A stretch of DNA of 64,000 nucleotides from Adiantum capillus-veneris (Eukaryota; Streptophyta; Polypodiopsida; Polypodiales; Pteridaceae), in assembly GCA_014529385.2 (NCBI GenBank), contig CM043944.1, positions 54,288,268-54,352,267 of the forward strand, in the 5' to 3' direction. Under the pieces are notes generated by a model. The model was not told the origin of the DNA and searched no databases. It saw nothing but the letters and a program-made list of their open reading frames with translations. Below, in pieces: positions 34,067 through 47,384 of the stretch. Numbering within the stretch: position 1 is the first letter of the stretch; the number at the start of each line of letters is the position of its first letter. A program made the translations under genes and the position numbers.

Positions 34067-34084
34067 CCCCGGCAGCGGCGCCAA
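34067..34084 (-). other. Primer binding site of E-PAL (copy 2)
   Basis: Same as 556-573. Here the complete leader, gag and protease lie downstream on the minus strand. Confidence 0.85.
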
Positions 34085-35039
34085 TGTTGGACAGGAAGCG
34101 ACTCACACACCCATGAAGTGCATGCAAACACTACCTAGATCAACATAATGTCAATCGAGGACACAGATGACACGATAGGCACACAGAGAAAATCTCTTAA
34201 CCTTGTGAGGCTGAGACCATCCTACACATACAGCACTCAGGAAGGCCAACTAAACCACATTCAAGAACCTCACTGCTCTCAACTACACCACCTAGCCACA
34301 TACACACATACGAAAGGTAACTCATCTAATCATGCCAGATTCCTACGAAACTTAAGGAACACCATCCCCTCACTAGGATACACCTGTCCCTAAGCTTCTA
34401 CACTCAAAATCCTCACTCGAAACCCATCTGCAGAAAACGCGTAGGATGACAGAGCTGAAATTTGAAAGTGCCCGAAACTGAAATTTATGAGTACCTATGA
34501 GGAACTTAAGTCGCCACTATTCTATAGACTACTAGCACGCAGAAAATAGACATCATTTGATACACTTAACGCCACAAATAGCTCGTAGATGCGTCGACGT
34601 GTGCGCTTCGTCTCGCGTGGAATGCTTGGCGTTGTCCCGTAGCTCTCCTCGAGCCTACAACAATGGTGCAATCGGATCTCCAATGCGTTGAGCGAGCTGG
34701 GCGTAGCGAGAGGATGAAGCTCACGCTCACTCTGTTTCTCTCTCACACAGAGTAGACGGCAGCGCTAAAGTTTGATTATGAAAAGTCCTTTTACAAAATG
34801 ACCTAGGTACCTTATATACTAAGGCTACCTTAGGTTTAACCAAAAATGGGGTTGAAAGGGTCAAATAGATTTGTATTCACAATCTGGAAGTGCCATTGTA
34901 CCCCGGCTTCCGAAACTAGAATGACTACTCATTACAAATGACGTTTATATCCATAATCCGCAGCATTTCATAACTCGCAAAAGATAAAACTTTGGTACGA
35001 AACTTGAGTTATGTTGTGTTGTTGACCCAGCGATCAACA
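34085..35039 (-). repeat. E-PAL 5' LTR (copy 2)
   Basis: 955 bp, TGTTGGAC to ATCAACA, the same length as copy 1, with the TATA-like TATATAA at 34812-34818. No matching 3' LTR is recognisable at the far (left) end of E-PAL, so that end has been lost or replaced. Confidence 0.75.
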
Positions 35040-36210
35040 GAGCTCTCACTCTTCGCAGCCGCTTCACGAGGATTTGCCTTCCCTGCCATGCTTCCATCCT
35101 CAAGAGCACGAAGCGTATCTCTTTTTCTCTTGTTCTCCTCCCTTTTTTTCCAAGGCAAAAGGGCAAACCTCCTTCTTGGAAAAAAAACCCTGCTCAGCTT
35201 CCTCTTTTCCTTTTTTCTTTCTTAATCAAACTTTTCTCTACCAATAGCGCCGGCGCTATTGCCTTTTGTAGCTTCCCTTAGTTTTTTTTTTTAACCTTCT
35301 TTTGTGGCCCTTAGTTTTGAAGCTCAACCTTCCTTTTCTCAACTCCAGCCAGCCCTTGCCTTTTTCATTTACAAAACAAAGGGATCTCCAACATTTGACT
35401 CACGTGCCGTCGGTGCCACGTGTTCGGGTTCGCCTAACACTCCTCTCATCAAGTTTCCTTCTGCCAGCTTCACATTTGGAGAAAATTTTCACATTCAAAA
35501 TATTTTCCATCCTTTTACCGCAAGTCGTCCCCCTTGGAAAAAAATCAAGTCCGCCCCCTTCTGTCGTGATTATCCGTCAACTTGAAGTGGGCGCACGCCG
35601 ATGTCCTTGACTCCGATTTAGATGCCGTCGACTCCGCCTAGCATCACATGCTGCATACTACCCACCAGACACTTGGCGAGCTCGAGAAAACACCAAATGG
35701 AATGTTTCCCAATGTGGCCCAACCGCCTCGAAACTGACCCCTGACAAAACTTGATTGTCCATAACTTTCCATCCAGAAGCCCGATTCTGAATCCGAAAAG
35801 ACCGGCGTGCTCCACAACCCGAGCACTTCCCGTGTATCATTTCACACCCACCTTGACCAACCACCTGTGCCCGCCCAATCCGGCGAGGATCTGCAAACGC
35901 ATCCCACTTCAACTTGCCATATCTTGCACATCCGGGCTCCGTTTGATGAGCCGTATGGACGAGCTTCTAGAGAACCTCATATACCACATTTCGGGACACA
36001 TTTTCCGCATTTTGAACACCTTGATTTTCCGTCATCATTATCCCACTTTGGAGTTCCCCCTGGCCTAGAAAACCACTTTAAGCATACATTTCCTCTGCCA
36101 CTCTACTACCTAGGGCCTTTATACCTGCTTTAGCCCTTTGCCATGCGCATGCTAGCACCCTTTGCACTGCATAGCACACTTCCCAACGCAGACCAACTTT
36201 GGTTGCACCA
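35040..36210 (-). repeat. E-GAG 3' LTR, truncated (copy 2)
   Basis: Matches 1529-2701 and the first two thirds of 38225-39965 in minus orientation. The 3' end is cut at the E-PAL LTR, exactly as in copy 1, so E-PAL inserted before the block duplicated. Confidence 0.75.
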
Positions 36211-36230
36211 TCATTGCCCACCCCCTTGTT
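36211..36230 (-). other. Polypurine tract of E-GAG (copy 2)
   Basis: Identical to 2702-2721. Confidence 0.75.
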
Positions 36231-36387
36231 GAACATTCATATTCAACCACAAACAGGCTTATTGAACTAACAAAACTGCCACACCAAAACAAACTCATTG
36301 CACACCACAAAACCACCTAACATATGTACAAAACTTGGCATCTATCACCCGCCACATTTGTCCATGCGGGTTGCCCAACCCCTTGCT

Positions 36388-38161
36388 TTACCTGCCATAT
36401 CCACCTGGATCAAACACCTGGCATTGATCTCGTCCATCCACCTGTAACATGCTCGCATAGTGCCACACCAAGGCATCTAGCCAACAATCCACATAAGTTG
36501 TTCTCGCCATGCTTCCATCACTCCAAGCATCCATAGGCACACTGTCCACTTCCAAAAAAACACCACCAAAAGCATCACCACTCTCCGAGTGCACATCATC
36601 ATTCACATTGAACATACCATGCCCTCCCTCCCAACCATATAAAGCGGAGGACTCCTCCACAGACTCCTCTAACTGGCGACATGCCCACTGCAATGCTGCA
36701 CTCATAAGCATGGCTTTCACGACCCAATGGCACATCTCCCTTGATGGCTTCACAACACCCATAGCCTGCTCTTCCTCTTCACCCATGGCCAAATGCACCT
36801 GTTTATCACCCAAAGGCCTCTCTAACGGCATCATACCATCGCAGTCCATGCCTGTGGCATTCTCAAACACCGTATCCTCATGCTCATCCAAACCAAGAGA
36901 GCCACATGGCTCCACCAATGCCTCTTTCAGACCATCCTCTTCAATCTGTTCACTTTCCACCTCCATGACAGCTTCCTCTTTGGCCAAGCTCCTACCTGCT
37001 TCACTATCAAAACACATTGCACGGCCACTTTAACCAACATCACCATAAGCATGGTGCCACACAAAACCTTTTCATACATATCCTCAGCCCCAAGCTTGGG
37101 CACTTCCACTTGCTCTTTAGCCACATTGGCAACCATCACATCTTTATATACCAAACTAGGTAGCTCTACCTGTACCATCTCAGGCTCACTAGAGTCCGTC
37201 TCTTCGCCATAGGATGTGGACCCGTCCTCTTCACATGTATCCCACAAACTCGAGCTCAAACTCCCATCACCATCACTGCCATAGGCCGACTCTGCACCTG
37301 TATTCACATCCTTTAATAGCTCCAAAAAAGCTTGGCTACTGCCAACTTGGCTCTGCACACTCTCATCTTCCAAATCCAAGCTCTTGGTACCTACAACCTG
37401 GCCATAACCTGCCATCTTCTCAAGCAAAGACTCCACAAGAACAGGCTCTAGCTTCACTTGACACTTGGCATCTACCATCTTCGCTGCACACAGACTCTCT
37501 TGAACACATGGATCGCCCTTGTTGGCAAGCACATCCACCATTGGCCTTACCTCAACAGGCTGCATACTTCACATCATTGGCACCATCATCGACGGGCCCA
37601 AAGAACATCCTGCTGCTACAATAGGCACATACTTTGCCGGCTTAAGCAAGCCGAGCTCCATCTTTCTTTTCATTTTCTTGCTCTTGACTTTGGACACTTG
37701 GACCGCTTCACCACAACTTTGCGACTCTTCATCATCAACCTTCTCACAAACCACAGGATGCAGACACGCAAGAAACTTTTCCATCTTGAGGTAGTCGCCA
37801 TTAACCACATGCGTAACAACCACCAACTGCCTCCAGCAAGCTTCAAACTCAGCTACAAAAACCTCAAAATTGGCACTTATATCTTGCCGCAAGACTTTAA
37901 TCTGCGCTTCCACTTCATTCACCGACACGACCTTGCGAAACTGCAGGAGAAACCGCTCTTTAAAACCTATCCAAATCTGTTTGTCTGCTGCCTATAGACC
38001 ATCTAACCAAGCCTTCGCTTTTCCTCGTAGCACCAAGGGCACCTACGCACCTTGTCATCATCACCTGTCATCTGCAATGACAGCAGGAACAACTCGAAAT
38101 CTGCCAGCCAGTCGTCCGCATCCTCGCTTCCACTGAAGATCGGGCCACTGCTTTGCCACAT
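36388..38161 (-). pseudogene. E-GAG gag plus acidic ORF (copy 2)
   Basis: The better preserved copy. After the gag core (37569-37928; F-E-V-F-V-A-E-F-E-A-C-W, then L-A-C-L-H-P-V-V-C-E-K-V) a single TGA at about 37566 interrupts the frame; copy 1 reads CGA there. The acidic part (36927-37565) then runs to a frame change near 37017, after which a 209-codon ORF (36388-37017) follows with E-E-S-S-A-L-Y-G-W-E-G-G and a D-P-G-G-Y-G-R end. The 209-codon ORF is one piece here but split in copy 1. No pol motif occurs anywhere between PBS and PPT. Confidence 0.7.
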
Positions 38162-38201
38162 CCTTGCTTCCAATCACATCACCGAGGAGCTATCAGTGCG
38201 C

Positions 38202-38219
38202 TCCTCAGTGGGGGCACCA
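38202..38219 (-). other. Probable primer binding site of E-GAG (copy 2)
   Basis: TGGTGCCCCCACTGAGGA on the minus strand, one base different from 4685-4702. Confidence 0.5.
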
Positions 38220-38224
38220 GAAGA

Positions 38225-39965
38225 TGGAGAGGAGGAATGGGGAACACACCCGACACACACGCAACTGCCCCTATATAGCTCAGGGTATTCAGAGCACCCC
38301 TCTCCGCTCGAAAACACCTTAAAAAAAAACAATTCACACTAGCAGGGCCTCGCCTACACTTCGCCCAACGCACAAACACTCTGCACAATCCTCGGACAGT
38401 GATCACAATGATCTTGCCCGCTTCTCGTACTTCCACAATTTAACACCTCTCTCTCTTTCTCTCTCACACACACAGGGGACCCGGGGGGGCGCACACGCTC
38501 ACACACACCGGCATCACACACCCTGGAGAGGAGCAAAGAAGAAAGGGGGGAAGGGGAGAAAGACGAGGCTAAAATCGACAATGACAGCTTCTCCTTCAAA
38601 CCAAAAACCATGTACAAATTCCATGAATCGTGCTCAAGGCTACACCATGGCCATCGCCGCTTCATACAGAGGGACACACACCTCCCTCGACAAATCGAAT
38701 CCGTCAGTACACACCTCGAAGATAAAATTCACCTTTCGCTTCTCTCTGGCAGAGGCTACTTCTCCTAATAGCCCTCGGTGGCTTCTTCTCTACAGAGCTC
38801 TCGCTCTTCACAGCTGCTTCACGACGATTTGCCTTCCTTGCCATGCTTCCATCCTCGAGCCCACGAAACGTATCTCTTTTTCTCTCCTTCTCCTCCCCTT
38901 TTTTCCAAGGCAAAACGGCAAACCTCCTTCTTCTAAAAAAAACCCTGCTCAGCTCCCTCTTTTCCTTTTTTCTTTCTCAATCAAACTTTTCTCTACCAAT
39001 AGCGCCCCGCTATTGCCTTTTGTAGCTTCCCTTAGTTTTTTTTTTAAACCTTCTTTTGTGGCCCTTAGTTTTGAAGCTCAACCTTCCTTTTTTCAACCCC
39101 AGCCAACCCTTGCCTTTTTCATTTACAAAACAAAGGGATCTCCAACATTTGACTCACGTGCCCTCGGTGCCATGTGTTCGGGTTCGCCTAACACTCCTCT
39201 CGTCAAGTTTCCTTCTGCCAACTTCACACCTGGAGAAATTTTCCGCATTCAAAATATTTTCCATCCTTTTATTGCAAGTCACCCCCCTTGGAAACAAATC
39301 AAGTCCGCCCCCTTCTGTCGTGATTTTCCGTCAACTTGAAGTGGGCGCACCCCGATGCCCTTGACTCCGATTCAGGTGCCTTCGACTCCGACTAGCATCA
39401 CATGCTGCATACTACCCACCAGACACTTGGGGAGCTCGAGAAAACACCAAATGGCATGTTTTTCAATGCAGCCCAACCGCCTCGAAACTGGCCCCTGTCA
39501 AAACTTGATTAAGTATAAGACTCCATCCAGAAGCCCGATTCTCAATCCGAAAAGACTTGGCGTGCTCCACAACTTGAGCACTTCTCGTGTATCATTTCAC
39601 ACCCACCTTGACCAACCACCTGTGCCCGCCCAATCTGGCGAGGATCTGCAGACGCATCCCACTTCAACTTGCCATATCTTGCACATCCGGGCTCCGTTTG
39701 ACGAGCCCTCTGGACGAGCTTCTAGAGCACCTCGAATACCACATTTCGGGACACATTTTCTGCATTTTGAACACCTTGATTTTCCATCATCATTATCCCA
39801 CTTTGGAGTTCCCCCTGGCCTAGAAAACCACTTTAAGCATACATTTCCGCTGCCACTCTCCTGCCTAGGGCCTTCATACCTACCTTAGCCCTTTGCCATG
39901 CGCATGCTAGCACCCTTTGCATTGCATAGCACACTTCCCAACGCAGAACAACTTTGGTTGCACCA
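38225..39965 (-). repeat. LTR shared by E-GAG and E-TATm (copy 2)
   Basis: Counterpart of 4708-6448, the same length of 1741 bp, with the same PBS side and PPT side. A 252-codon plus-strand ORF (38581-39339) lies inside it. It has no counterpart of that length in copy 1 and I regard it as chance. Confidence 0.7.
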
Positions 39966-41433
39966 ACGTCACATATTGTCCCCCCAACAAGCATGGAACA
40001 CTTTCAAATGTTCCATATGGATTTCTTGCTTCATCAGTTGATTCTTGTCTCATAAGGCTTGAGCCTCTGACGCCATTGACTCTTGCCTTATGAATCTTTC
40101 CATCCAAGTACTTGAGTTGATAGCTTCCAGTATCATACATCTTATGCATCACAAAAGGACCTTCCCACTTTGCCTTGAACTTTGTTTGAAAGGTATTGTC
40201 CAAAGCACTATTATACCTCATAACCAACATGCCCTCACATAGCCCTTTTGCCTTTAACTTTTCATTGAATACATCAACCCTTCTTCTTCCCAAGTCTTCA
40301 TAGTATCTAATGGCACTTTATCTATCCAACAAGAGGCTATGCATATATGCCAGTCTCTCCTTTACATGCTCCTCCTCAACCAAACTATGCTTCAAAATGA
40401 ACTCCAATGAAGGAAGCATCACATTAACTGGCATAACACTTTCTTCGCCATAAACCAAATGAAATGGAGTGAGCCCCGTGGATGATTTTTGAGTCACTCT
40501 ACATGCCCACAATGCCCTCTCCAAATACATATCCCAATCTTTTCGATACTCTTTTACAAGCTTGAACAACATCTTTTGCAAAACTCCAGTGAATGTCTCC
40601 ACCAATCCATTGCATTGTGGATGATAAGGAGTATCATACCTATGTTTGATCTCCAATTTCTCACCAATTCAGTGATAAGGTCATTTCTAAACTCTTTCAA
40701 TTGGTCACATACAAGCTCCAATGGTACTCCAAATCTACAACATATGCAATCAAAGATAAAGTTGCATACATCTTTGCTTGTATCCCTTTTACTAGCCTTT
40801 GCTTTTGGCCGTCTTGTCATATAATCCGATGCACTATATAGTGCTTCCCATTCCTAGTGCCTAGAAGAGGATCAATTCCCTCCGCACCCCACTTCTCAAA
40901 AGGTCCATAGCTTACAATATGTCTCAAAGGCTCGGGCATCAACTTCTATCCTGGTACATTTGGCATTCATGACAGCTTCTACATCAATGCACGACATCCC
41001 TATTCATACTTGGCAACGTAAGTTGAGTATTAAATGCTTTCCTTCTCGTAATTTCCACTTCAAAATGGCCTCCACATCTTTCCTCATGACATGCTTTTAA
41101 GCAATAAATAATTTCATCATGGTAGAGAACTCTTGTCATAACACCATCAGCCCCATTATGATACATTTGCTCTCCAACCAAGATGTACCTCATAGCTCTT
41201 CGTGTGATTGCATGCCTTTGTGGAGAAGGCAACCCCTTTCTTGCAAAACCCGTTTGCAATACATGCTCTTCCTCATGGAGGGATTCCCTTCCAAAATACC
41301 TTGGCTCTCTAATTATCACTGCATGCACATCCTTTGTGAACACCTGTTCCACCAACTCATGAGTCCTTACATTCATGTTTTGGGGTACATGCCATATTTG
41401 AAAGGAAGCAAAAGACTTTAACAACTTTATCAC
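39907..41433 (-). pseudogene. E-TATm integrase, decayed (copy 2)
   Basis: Same segments as 6390-7916, with the same frame breaks and a few substitutions (for example D-T-P-Y-H-P-Q for A-T-P-Y-H-P-Q at 40636). The shared breaks show that the integrase was already dead before the block duplicated. Confidence 0.85.
39966..39989 (-). other. Polypurine tract of E-TATm (copy 2)
   Basis: Same as 6449-6472. Confidence 0.7.
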
Positions 41434-42581
41434 TTTGAAAAACTAACCCTTCATGCCTTCTTGATTCACCTTCCATGTACCTTGAACTTGCCGCACAATG
41501 AACATAGCATCACCTTTGATTAAAAGCCTCCTTACATGCCTTTTGACACATTCTTCCAAGCCCAAACAGAGGCTTGCATACTCAGCCTAATTATTACTTT
41601 TTACATCCACTACTTGGCTTCCAAACCAGCATTCAATGCCATCTTTATCGACAAATACATAACCAATATTGCCCTTATTAATGGGTGAAAGCATGTTAAC
41701 CTGTCATGCTTTTTTATGTCCCGGACAATGCTAACTAGCATAATTTTGACATATGCTAACTAGTACAATAACTTGAGCTACATCTCCAAGATCTATGACA
41801 TATGATATATCAATAGAAAGCACTTGAAACAAGGAATCCAAATGTACAACCTCCGACAAATTTTGATATTATTTGTAAAAAATTTACCGGACACCCAACT
41901 TTTTGAAGATGTGCTAACTTGAAACTACTAACTAGCACAAAAAGCGCGACAGGTTAACATGCTTTCACCCTAATGCTCCTCTTGAAAGCCCCATAAAAGT
42001 ATAAGGTACCCTCTACATCCTGAAGCTCCGCATGCATAGTTAGACTTGGTACTATTTTATTTTCCAAATATTTCTTCAACTCATTCCTCGCATGAATCTC
42101 TTTAAATGTGAGATATCCGCCATATTTGCTCTCACACTATTCTCCTTAGTAAAGCTCATGTCAAATTGCTGCAAACTAGGTATCCACTTTTGCAACTTAG
42201 GACTATCCCCAAGATACCTTAGTCATGAGGCAATAAGCTACATGATGTCAACACCACAAAAGGCGTACAAATAAGATAAGATTTCAGCCTTTTTGTTGCA
42301 TATATCAATGCCCAAACCAATTGCTTGATCTCATTCTTCATCTTGCTTATGTAGTAAACCAGCCTCATATAAGATTGCTTTTTTCCTTTTTGCATCAATA
42401 ACGCACCAATAGCATCCTCACCCACACTCAAGTTCAAGTAAAAAAATTCATCCCAACAAGGAGGCATCATCAAAGGTAGTGTAGATAGCTTTTCCTTGAC
42501 GTTCTCAAAAGCTATTTTCTCATGCTCATTCTAAAGAAAAGGGTCTTTTTGTGTTGCCTCCTGCAAAGGGTGCACATATTC
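41434..42581 (-). pseudogene. E-TATm dual RNase H region, interrupted (copy 2)
   Basis: An 84-codon frame at 42219-42473 gives the retroviral-type RNase H part: F-F-Y-L-N-L-S-V-G-E-D-A-I-G-A-L-L-M-Q, with Asn at the position where an Asp is catalytic, then Y-Y-I-S-K-M and W-A-L-I-Y-A-T-K-R-L. The archaeal-type RNase H follows, split by the MITE at 41683-41970. The upstream part continues Y-V-H-P-L-Q-E-A up to 42581, where E-LONG begins. Confidence 0.8.
41683..41970. mobile_element. 288-bp MITE inside aRH (copy 2)
   Basis: Same length, same perfect 23-bp inverted ends and same TAAT flanks as 8166-8453, with very few differences. The insertion predates the block duplication. Confidence 0.9.
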
Positions 42582-43068
42582 TGTAAGGTCTCCACCTTTC
42601 TAGCTGCAAAGGAACCTATTTAAAGTTTCCAAGAGAAAGCATTGGTCATTCAATCAGAATCAGGTAAAAACATTATCTCAAAAGCAGTTAAAAATGATAT
42701 TTTTGGAATCTTAAGCACAATAAACCCCGGGCTAGAAATTTTCAGAATTAAATTTGGACAAAAACTGACACCACTAGTCCATCCAGAAGATTCAATGTAA
42801 ATTAAATTGCCAAGAAACATTGAATGGTTGTAGTAATCATTTAAGCATAGACTTTTACTAGGCCTCTCAGATATTTTACATATATTTACCAATTAAGCAA
42901 AAAATAGGTCAAAATTTAGCAAACTTGAATTTTAAAGCTGGCAGGTGATGGGAGGGGTCATCATTGACTTGCTAGGGACATTAATAGCAGCAGGGGTGCT
43001 TGTTGAGCTATAGGGCTGCCTTGGGATGCAAGTTACTGCTATTTCTAGCCTATGAGTGCCCAGAAACC

Positions 43069-43076
43069 TATAAATA
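43069..43076 (+). promoter_or_regulatory. TATA box of E-LONG LTR (copy 2)
   Basis: TATAAATA, the same context as 9553-9560. Confidence 0.6.
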
Positions 43077-44624
43077 TGACCTCTTGCTTCACAATTTCAG
43101 ACAAACTCGGAGTCCTGGCCATTTCACTCTCACGTAGAGAGAACTCTACTCAAAAATCACTAGAGAATAAAAAATCTAGCTTATTATCCACGGTAATTAG
43201 CCTAATCTCTTTTTAGTTAGAAAAATTATACTAATTCACCTCTATTTTCTTAAGTAATATAATTAAGTAATAAGATTAATCTTCTTTATATTATAAGCTA
43301 CTCTCTTAAATCTTAATTTTGTTGATTATTTAGATTACGATTAGTAATATTAATCTAATTAATTATTAAGTCATATTAGGACTAAAATTAATCTTTTCAG
43401 TCTTAAATTAAGGATAATTATACTAATTAAACTTAGATTAGTATAAGATAATTATCATAGCTGGAATACACTGTCAATAAGCTAGAAAATTATCTCTTAA
43501 ATTTTTTTGATTAGTTTTTCTTAATTAATTAGGTAAAAGTTATCTATTTTTAATCAAAAAGCAGATGGAGAATATACTTAAATAGCTAAAAGATTCTCAA
43601 GTTACTTATCATAGTTAGAAAAGACTGTTAAATAAACAAGATAAATTACTCATTAATAGATAATTGATCTATGTATTTAATTAAGTAGAAATTAGCTATT
43701 TTTAGTCAAACATTAAAGAGAAAAATTAGTAAATCATGTTAGACAATTATGTGCTATTTATCAAAGTTATTTTAAAGAAGCTGTGATAATTATCTTAAGA
43801 TTATTAAATTAATATAACTATTTATCTAAGTCAAATTAAACTGAATTTAGATGTAACTTGAATTGGGAAATTAGCTAAATCACTTAGATAAATATACAGT
43901 ATTTATCAGAGCTAGAAATAACTATTAAAAAGCTGGGATAATTAGGCCATGCACAAAAAATTACTTTAGGTAATTAATTAGGCTACAAATGTTTGTTTTT
44001 AAGCATAAATTGAAGAGGGAAATTAGCTAAATCACTTAGATAGTTATACAATAATTATTAGAGCTATGAATCATGTTATGAAAATGGAATAATTAGGCCT
44101 TTCACAAAAAGTTAGTTTAACTAATTAATTAGGTTAAAATTACCTATTTTTAAGCATAAATTGAAGGAGAAAATTAGCTTACTTAATTTGGTCTTAAATT
44201 GTCCTATTTCTAGCAAAAGATTAATTAAAATAAATAAACTTTGCAATCAAAAGTTTCTACAAAAATTGCAGTAAGTGCAGACTAGTGATATAAAGTTGAT
44301 AAAATGAAATCTTTAAGAGAAAATAAATATAATAAATATTAAGCTCAAAATAAGCCGATTCCAAGCTTAAAATTTGATGGGGAAATTTTGCAAAAAGATA
44401 TATAAAATTATAAGAAAATTAGGAGATCTTAGAAAACCCTTAGGGAAGCTTTGGAAAAAGTTACCATATCTATATAGAAAAATAAGAAATTACTAGGTCA
44501 AGAATTTACCAATTAAGACTACAAAGTTAACTTTGATTGGGTTACGATTGAATACAAAGGTTAAGTCTAGCTTTTAGATAATTTACCTAATGATTAGACG
44601 TCCTTTTTATAAGGAAAAGAAGTT

Positions 44625-44807
44625 ATGGCACTCAAAAGGACCCGAGCAAATCTTACATTTGATGACGAGGACGGAACTCCAAAAAAGACTAAAACGTCGC
44701 ACGACGATGAAGCCGGGCCTAGTATTAGGCCTATTGATGAGAGTGTACATGCCTCAGTACTACAACAAATACCAAATCAGCCCCAAGTGGGTCTTGGCTA
44801 TGATTAA
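44625..44807 (+). CDS. Small conserved ORF inside E-LONG LTR (copy 2)
   Basis: The encoded 60 residues are the same as those of 11116-11298, ending V-G-L-G-Y-D; the nucleotide differences between the two that I noticed are silent. Function unknown. Confidence 0.35.
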   Translation: MALKRTRANLTFDDEDGTPKKTKTSHDDEAGPSIRPIDESVHASVLQQIPNQPQVGLGYD

Positions 44808-45269
44808 GTTTCAATAATTCAAGTTTTTCTTAACTATTAACACTGCATACGAAAAAGAGGAGTAAAGAATTAGGAAAGGTGAAATTGGCTTCAAAATGGA
44901 AGGCATCTTCCAAGAAACCAACGTGCTTTTGTTTATAAAGTAGGAAAGAGTTGTTTGGATTATGACTGGTTGAATTCGAAAAGGTATGATTGATCATCCT
45001 TAAGACAGCTTGTCTCAAGACACCTATAACTCCTTGGCATATTTTGATGATAATGATGGCTTTCCAGCACGGATAAGTCGGTTACCCACATGAACAATGA
45101 GTTTCCACTCCGTGTCATGTCTTGATGTTTCTACATAAGTTAGGATACCGTTTTTCCTTGGGCAACTGGTTTGGTGTATGGGCACCCCGAACCTTGGGTG
45201 GGGGTTTATCCACCCCGGATTGTGAGCAAGAAATGGGTGCCGTTTTTCACCCTTAGGTGGTTTTGAGAT

Positions 45270-45496
45270 TGTTGGAATTAGGGTTGCAGACAAATGCACA
45301 GAGCTTGGAGAAGACAAAGGAAGCTCAAGGCACACAATAGAGAGTGTATTACTTAGTGTGCAATGGAAAGATAGATAGCCCTAGAGTGATGGGCGTATAT
45401 ACAATGCACAGGGGAAAAAACCTTCTAAAGAGGAAAAAATTGTCCCGACAGTCCTAATGTGTTCACACTCATCACTACCACATGTATATGGTAACA
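45270..45496 (-). repeat. E-COP 3' LTR (copy 2)
   Basis: 227 bp, TGTTGGAATT to GGTAACA, flanked on the left by GAGAT (45265-45269). It is about 25 bp shorter than the 5' LTR because of a difference near its left end. Confidence 0.85.
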
Positions 45497-46003
45497 AATC
45501 CCCCCTGGAGTGATGCGATGAATGAGAGCGGGCACATGAGTAAAAGAAAGTGCCATGCCCTAAGGGCATGATCAGTCCACAAAGGTGAGTAAGCCCAAAG
45601 CTTTGCGGAAAGCTTCGAGCTTCTCACGAGACAATGCCTTTGTGAAAAGATCTGCAAGATTGTCCTGTGCTGGCACATAAGCCAAGCTCATCTCTCCTGC
45701 TGAGAGCCTCTCCCTGACATAGTGGTAATGTACCTCAATGTGCTTTGTGCGAGCATGAAAAACTGGGTTTCTCGCAACTGCCAATGTGCTCTAGTTGTTA
45801 GTGTAGATAGTGTTGGCAATGTCCCGTCCAACACCCAAATCAGCCATAAGGCGTCTGAGCCATACACACTCAACCGTAGCTATGAAGACTGCCCTGTACT
45901 TAGCCTCACAACTCAAAGTGGCCATAGAAGTTTGCTTCTTGCTCAACCATGATATACATGAACTGCCAAGCATGAAACAAAAACCACTTGTGGACACTCG
46001 CGT
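45497..46003 (-). pseudogene. E-COP RNase H (copy 2)
   Basis: Counterpart of 12010-12516 with the same frame break. It begins at V-S-T-S-G-F-C-F because everything upstream in the RT was lost with the E-TATp insertion and a later deletion. Confidence 0.85.
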
Positions 46004-47215
46004 TGATAGACCGCTTTTGGCGTGTACACAGTAGCATTTATATGCATGGTCATATGTACAAAAATATGTAAATACATGCATTTGAGAGCTTTTCAAAGTG
46101 GTTTCAAGTTTGAAAAAAGGTGCAACGTGTGCACATTGTAAATATGCGTGCTTGCGTGTCGGCAGTCGAGCATATGTACATGCCTAGATAGGGTATCGGG
46201 GCCTTGGATATGGTTCGAGGTGGCTTATTTTGGTTCTAGATAATGTGTTTGAGCTTTTTAGAATGTAAATAATGCAAGTGACAAGTATGGGTACTCTCAT
46301 CCTGCTCGAGAAGTTTGAAACATGCAGTAACTGTTTATTTACGGTGCCTGATTTGCGGTGATGCATGCACTGCCCTAGAAGTGGTCAAAAATAGAATGTG
46401 GAGATATGGAAAATTGCTTTGGGTATTGAGGATCAAGAGTACAAAATTTGGTGAATTTTGGAGTGCGTTTGGGGTTTTTCCCACGAAAAATGCCTGCCGG
46501 GGGTCAAAACTGGGCAAAAAAAGGTCAAAAAAGGTGTGAAAAGGCATCAAAGTGCCACATCAGTGACGCTGCCGTGAGTGCTTGGGCTGAAGGAGAATTT
46601 TGGAAGCCAAGTTTTGGAACTTTCACCTCTCTGTGTGGGGAAGGAAGCAGGGTTCCTACAGGTGGTCTAATGCAGTCCCGTTGCGTTTCCGTCTTGTTTT
46701 CGAGTGTATGGAGGAGTGAATGAGAGCTTTATCTCTTCAATTTTTCACTTGGGATAGTCTATGGAAGTTCTAAGGTTTCCATGGATGTGTGTGTGCAAGG
46801 AATTTAGGGAAGAAGGTGCGGCTTTCTGCAAGACTATGTGACCCTGTATCGGTGCCATTAGGGTTGGCGCTACTCCAAAGAGTCCAGCAGAGTGGAGTTT
46901 GCTGAAGGCTTTGAAATGGTTTGAGAGTGGACTTTTGTGGCTGGAGCTTTTGGGTTTCTGATGGTTTTTCTTGTATATTTTGGTCACCATCCAGCGTGAT
47001 TTCCAATGTTGATCACCTCGACTCTCCTTGTAGTGTATGCGGGCAGGCAAGGGCTTGTAGGTCGAGGCATTTGGAGTTTGATTTGAGCTTGTGGGTAGAA
47101 TTTTTAGGGAGCTTTTGAGTGGTGGTGAGTGAGGTGAGGAATTTAAGTAAATTCCTTGTATTGTGTTGAGTTTTCTGGGTGTGTGAGTGTGCGCACGACA
47201 TCTTTCTCTCCATCA
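46004..47215 (+). repeat. E-TATp 5' LTR (copy 2)
   Basis: About 1.21 kb, TGATAGACC to CCATCA, followed by a TCCTT spacer and the PBS. Its first ~210 bp match 52059-52267. Confidence 0.8.
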
Positions 47216-47220
47216 TCCTT

Positions 47221-47238
47221 TGGCGATCCTGCTAGGGA
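47221..47238 (+). other. Primer binding site of E-TATp (copy 2)
   Basis: TGGCGATCCTGCTAGGGA, as at 13699. Confidence 0.7.
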
Positions 47239-47384
47239 GCGGAAATTTTCCGGTTGTACACCCAGGTGAAGCAGTTTTGCTGTGAAGTTTGAGCTTCATT
47301 GAAGACTCAGTGGTGGTTTGGTTGAGGTGCAAGACTTCAACTTTTGTGGAGTTACTCACGAAAGGGAGAAGCGACTCCGAAGAG

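Larger units (their letters stand above)
42582..45269 (+). repeat. E-LONG 5' LTR, first part (copy 2)
   Basis: TGTAAGGTCTCCACC to the E-COP insertion point. The rest of this LTR is at 55224-55847. Together they make a 5' LTR of about 3.3 kb. Features are as in 9065-11782. Confidence 0.85.

Noticed and set aside
38581-39339. 252-codon plus-strand ORF
   Set aside because: It is inside the shared LTR; the corresponding copy-1 and 3' LTR sequences are closed, so it is probably a chance open frame.
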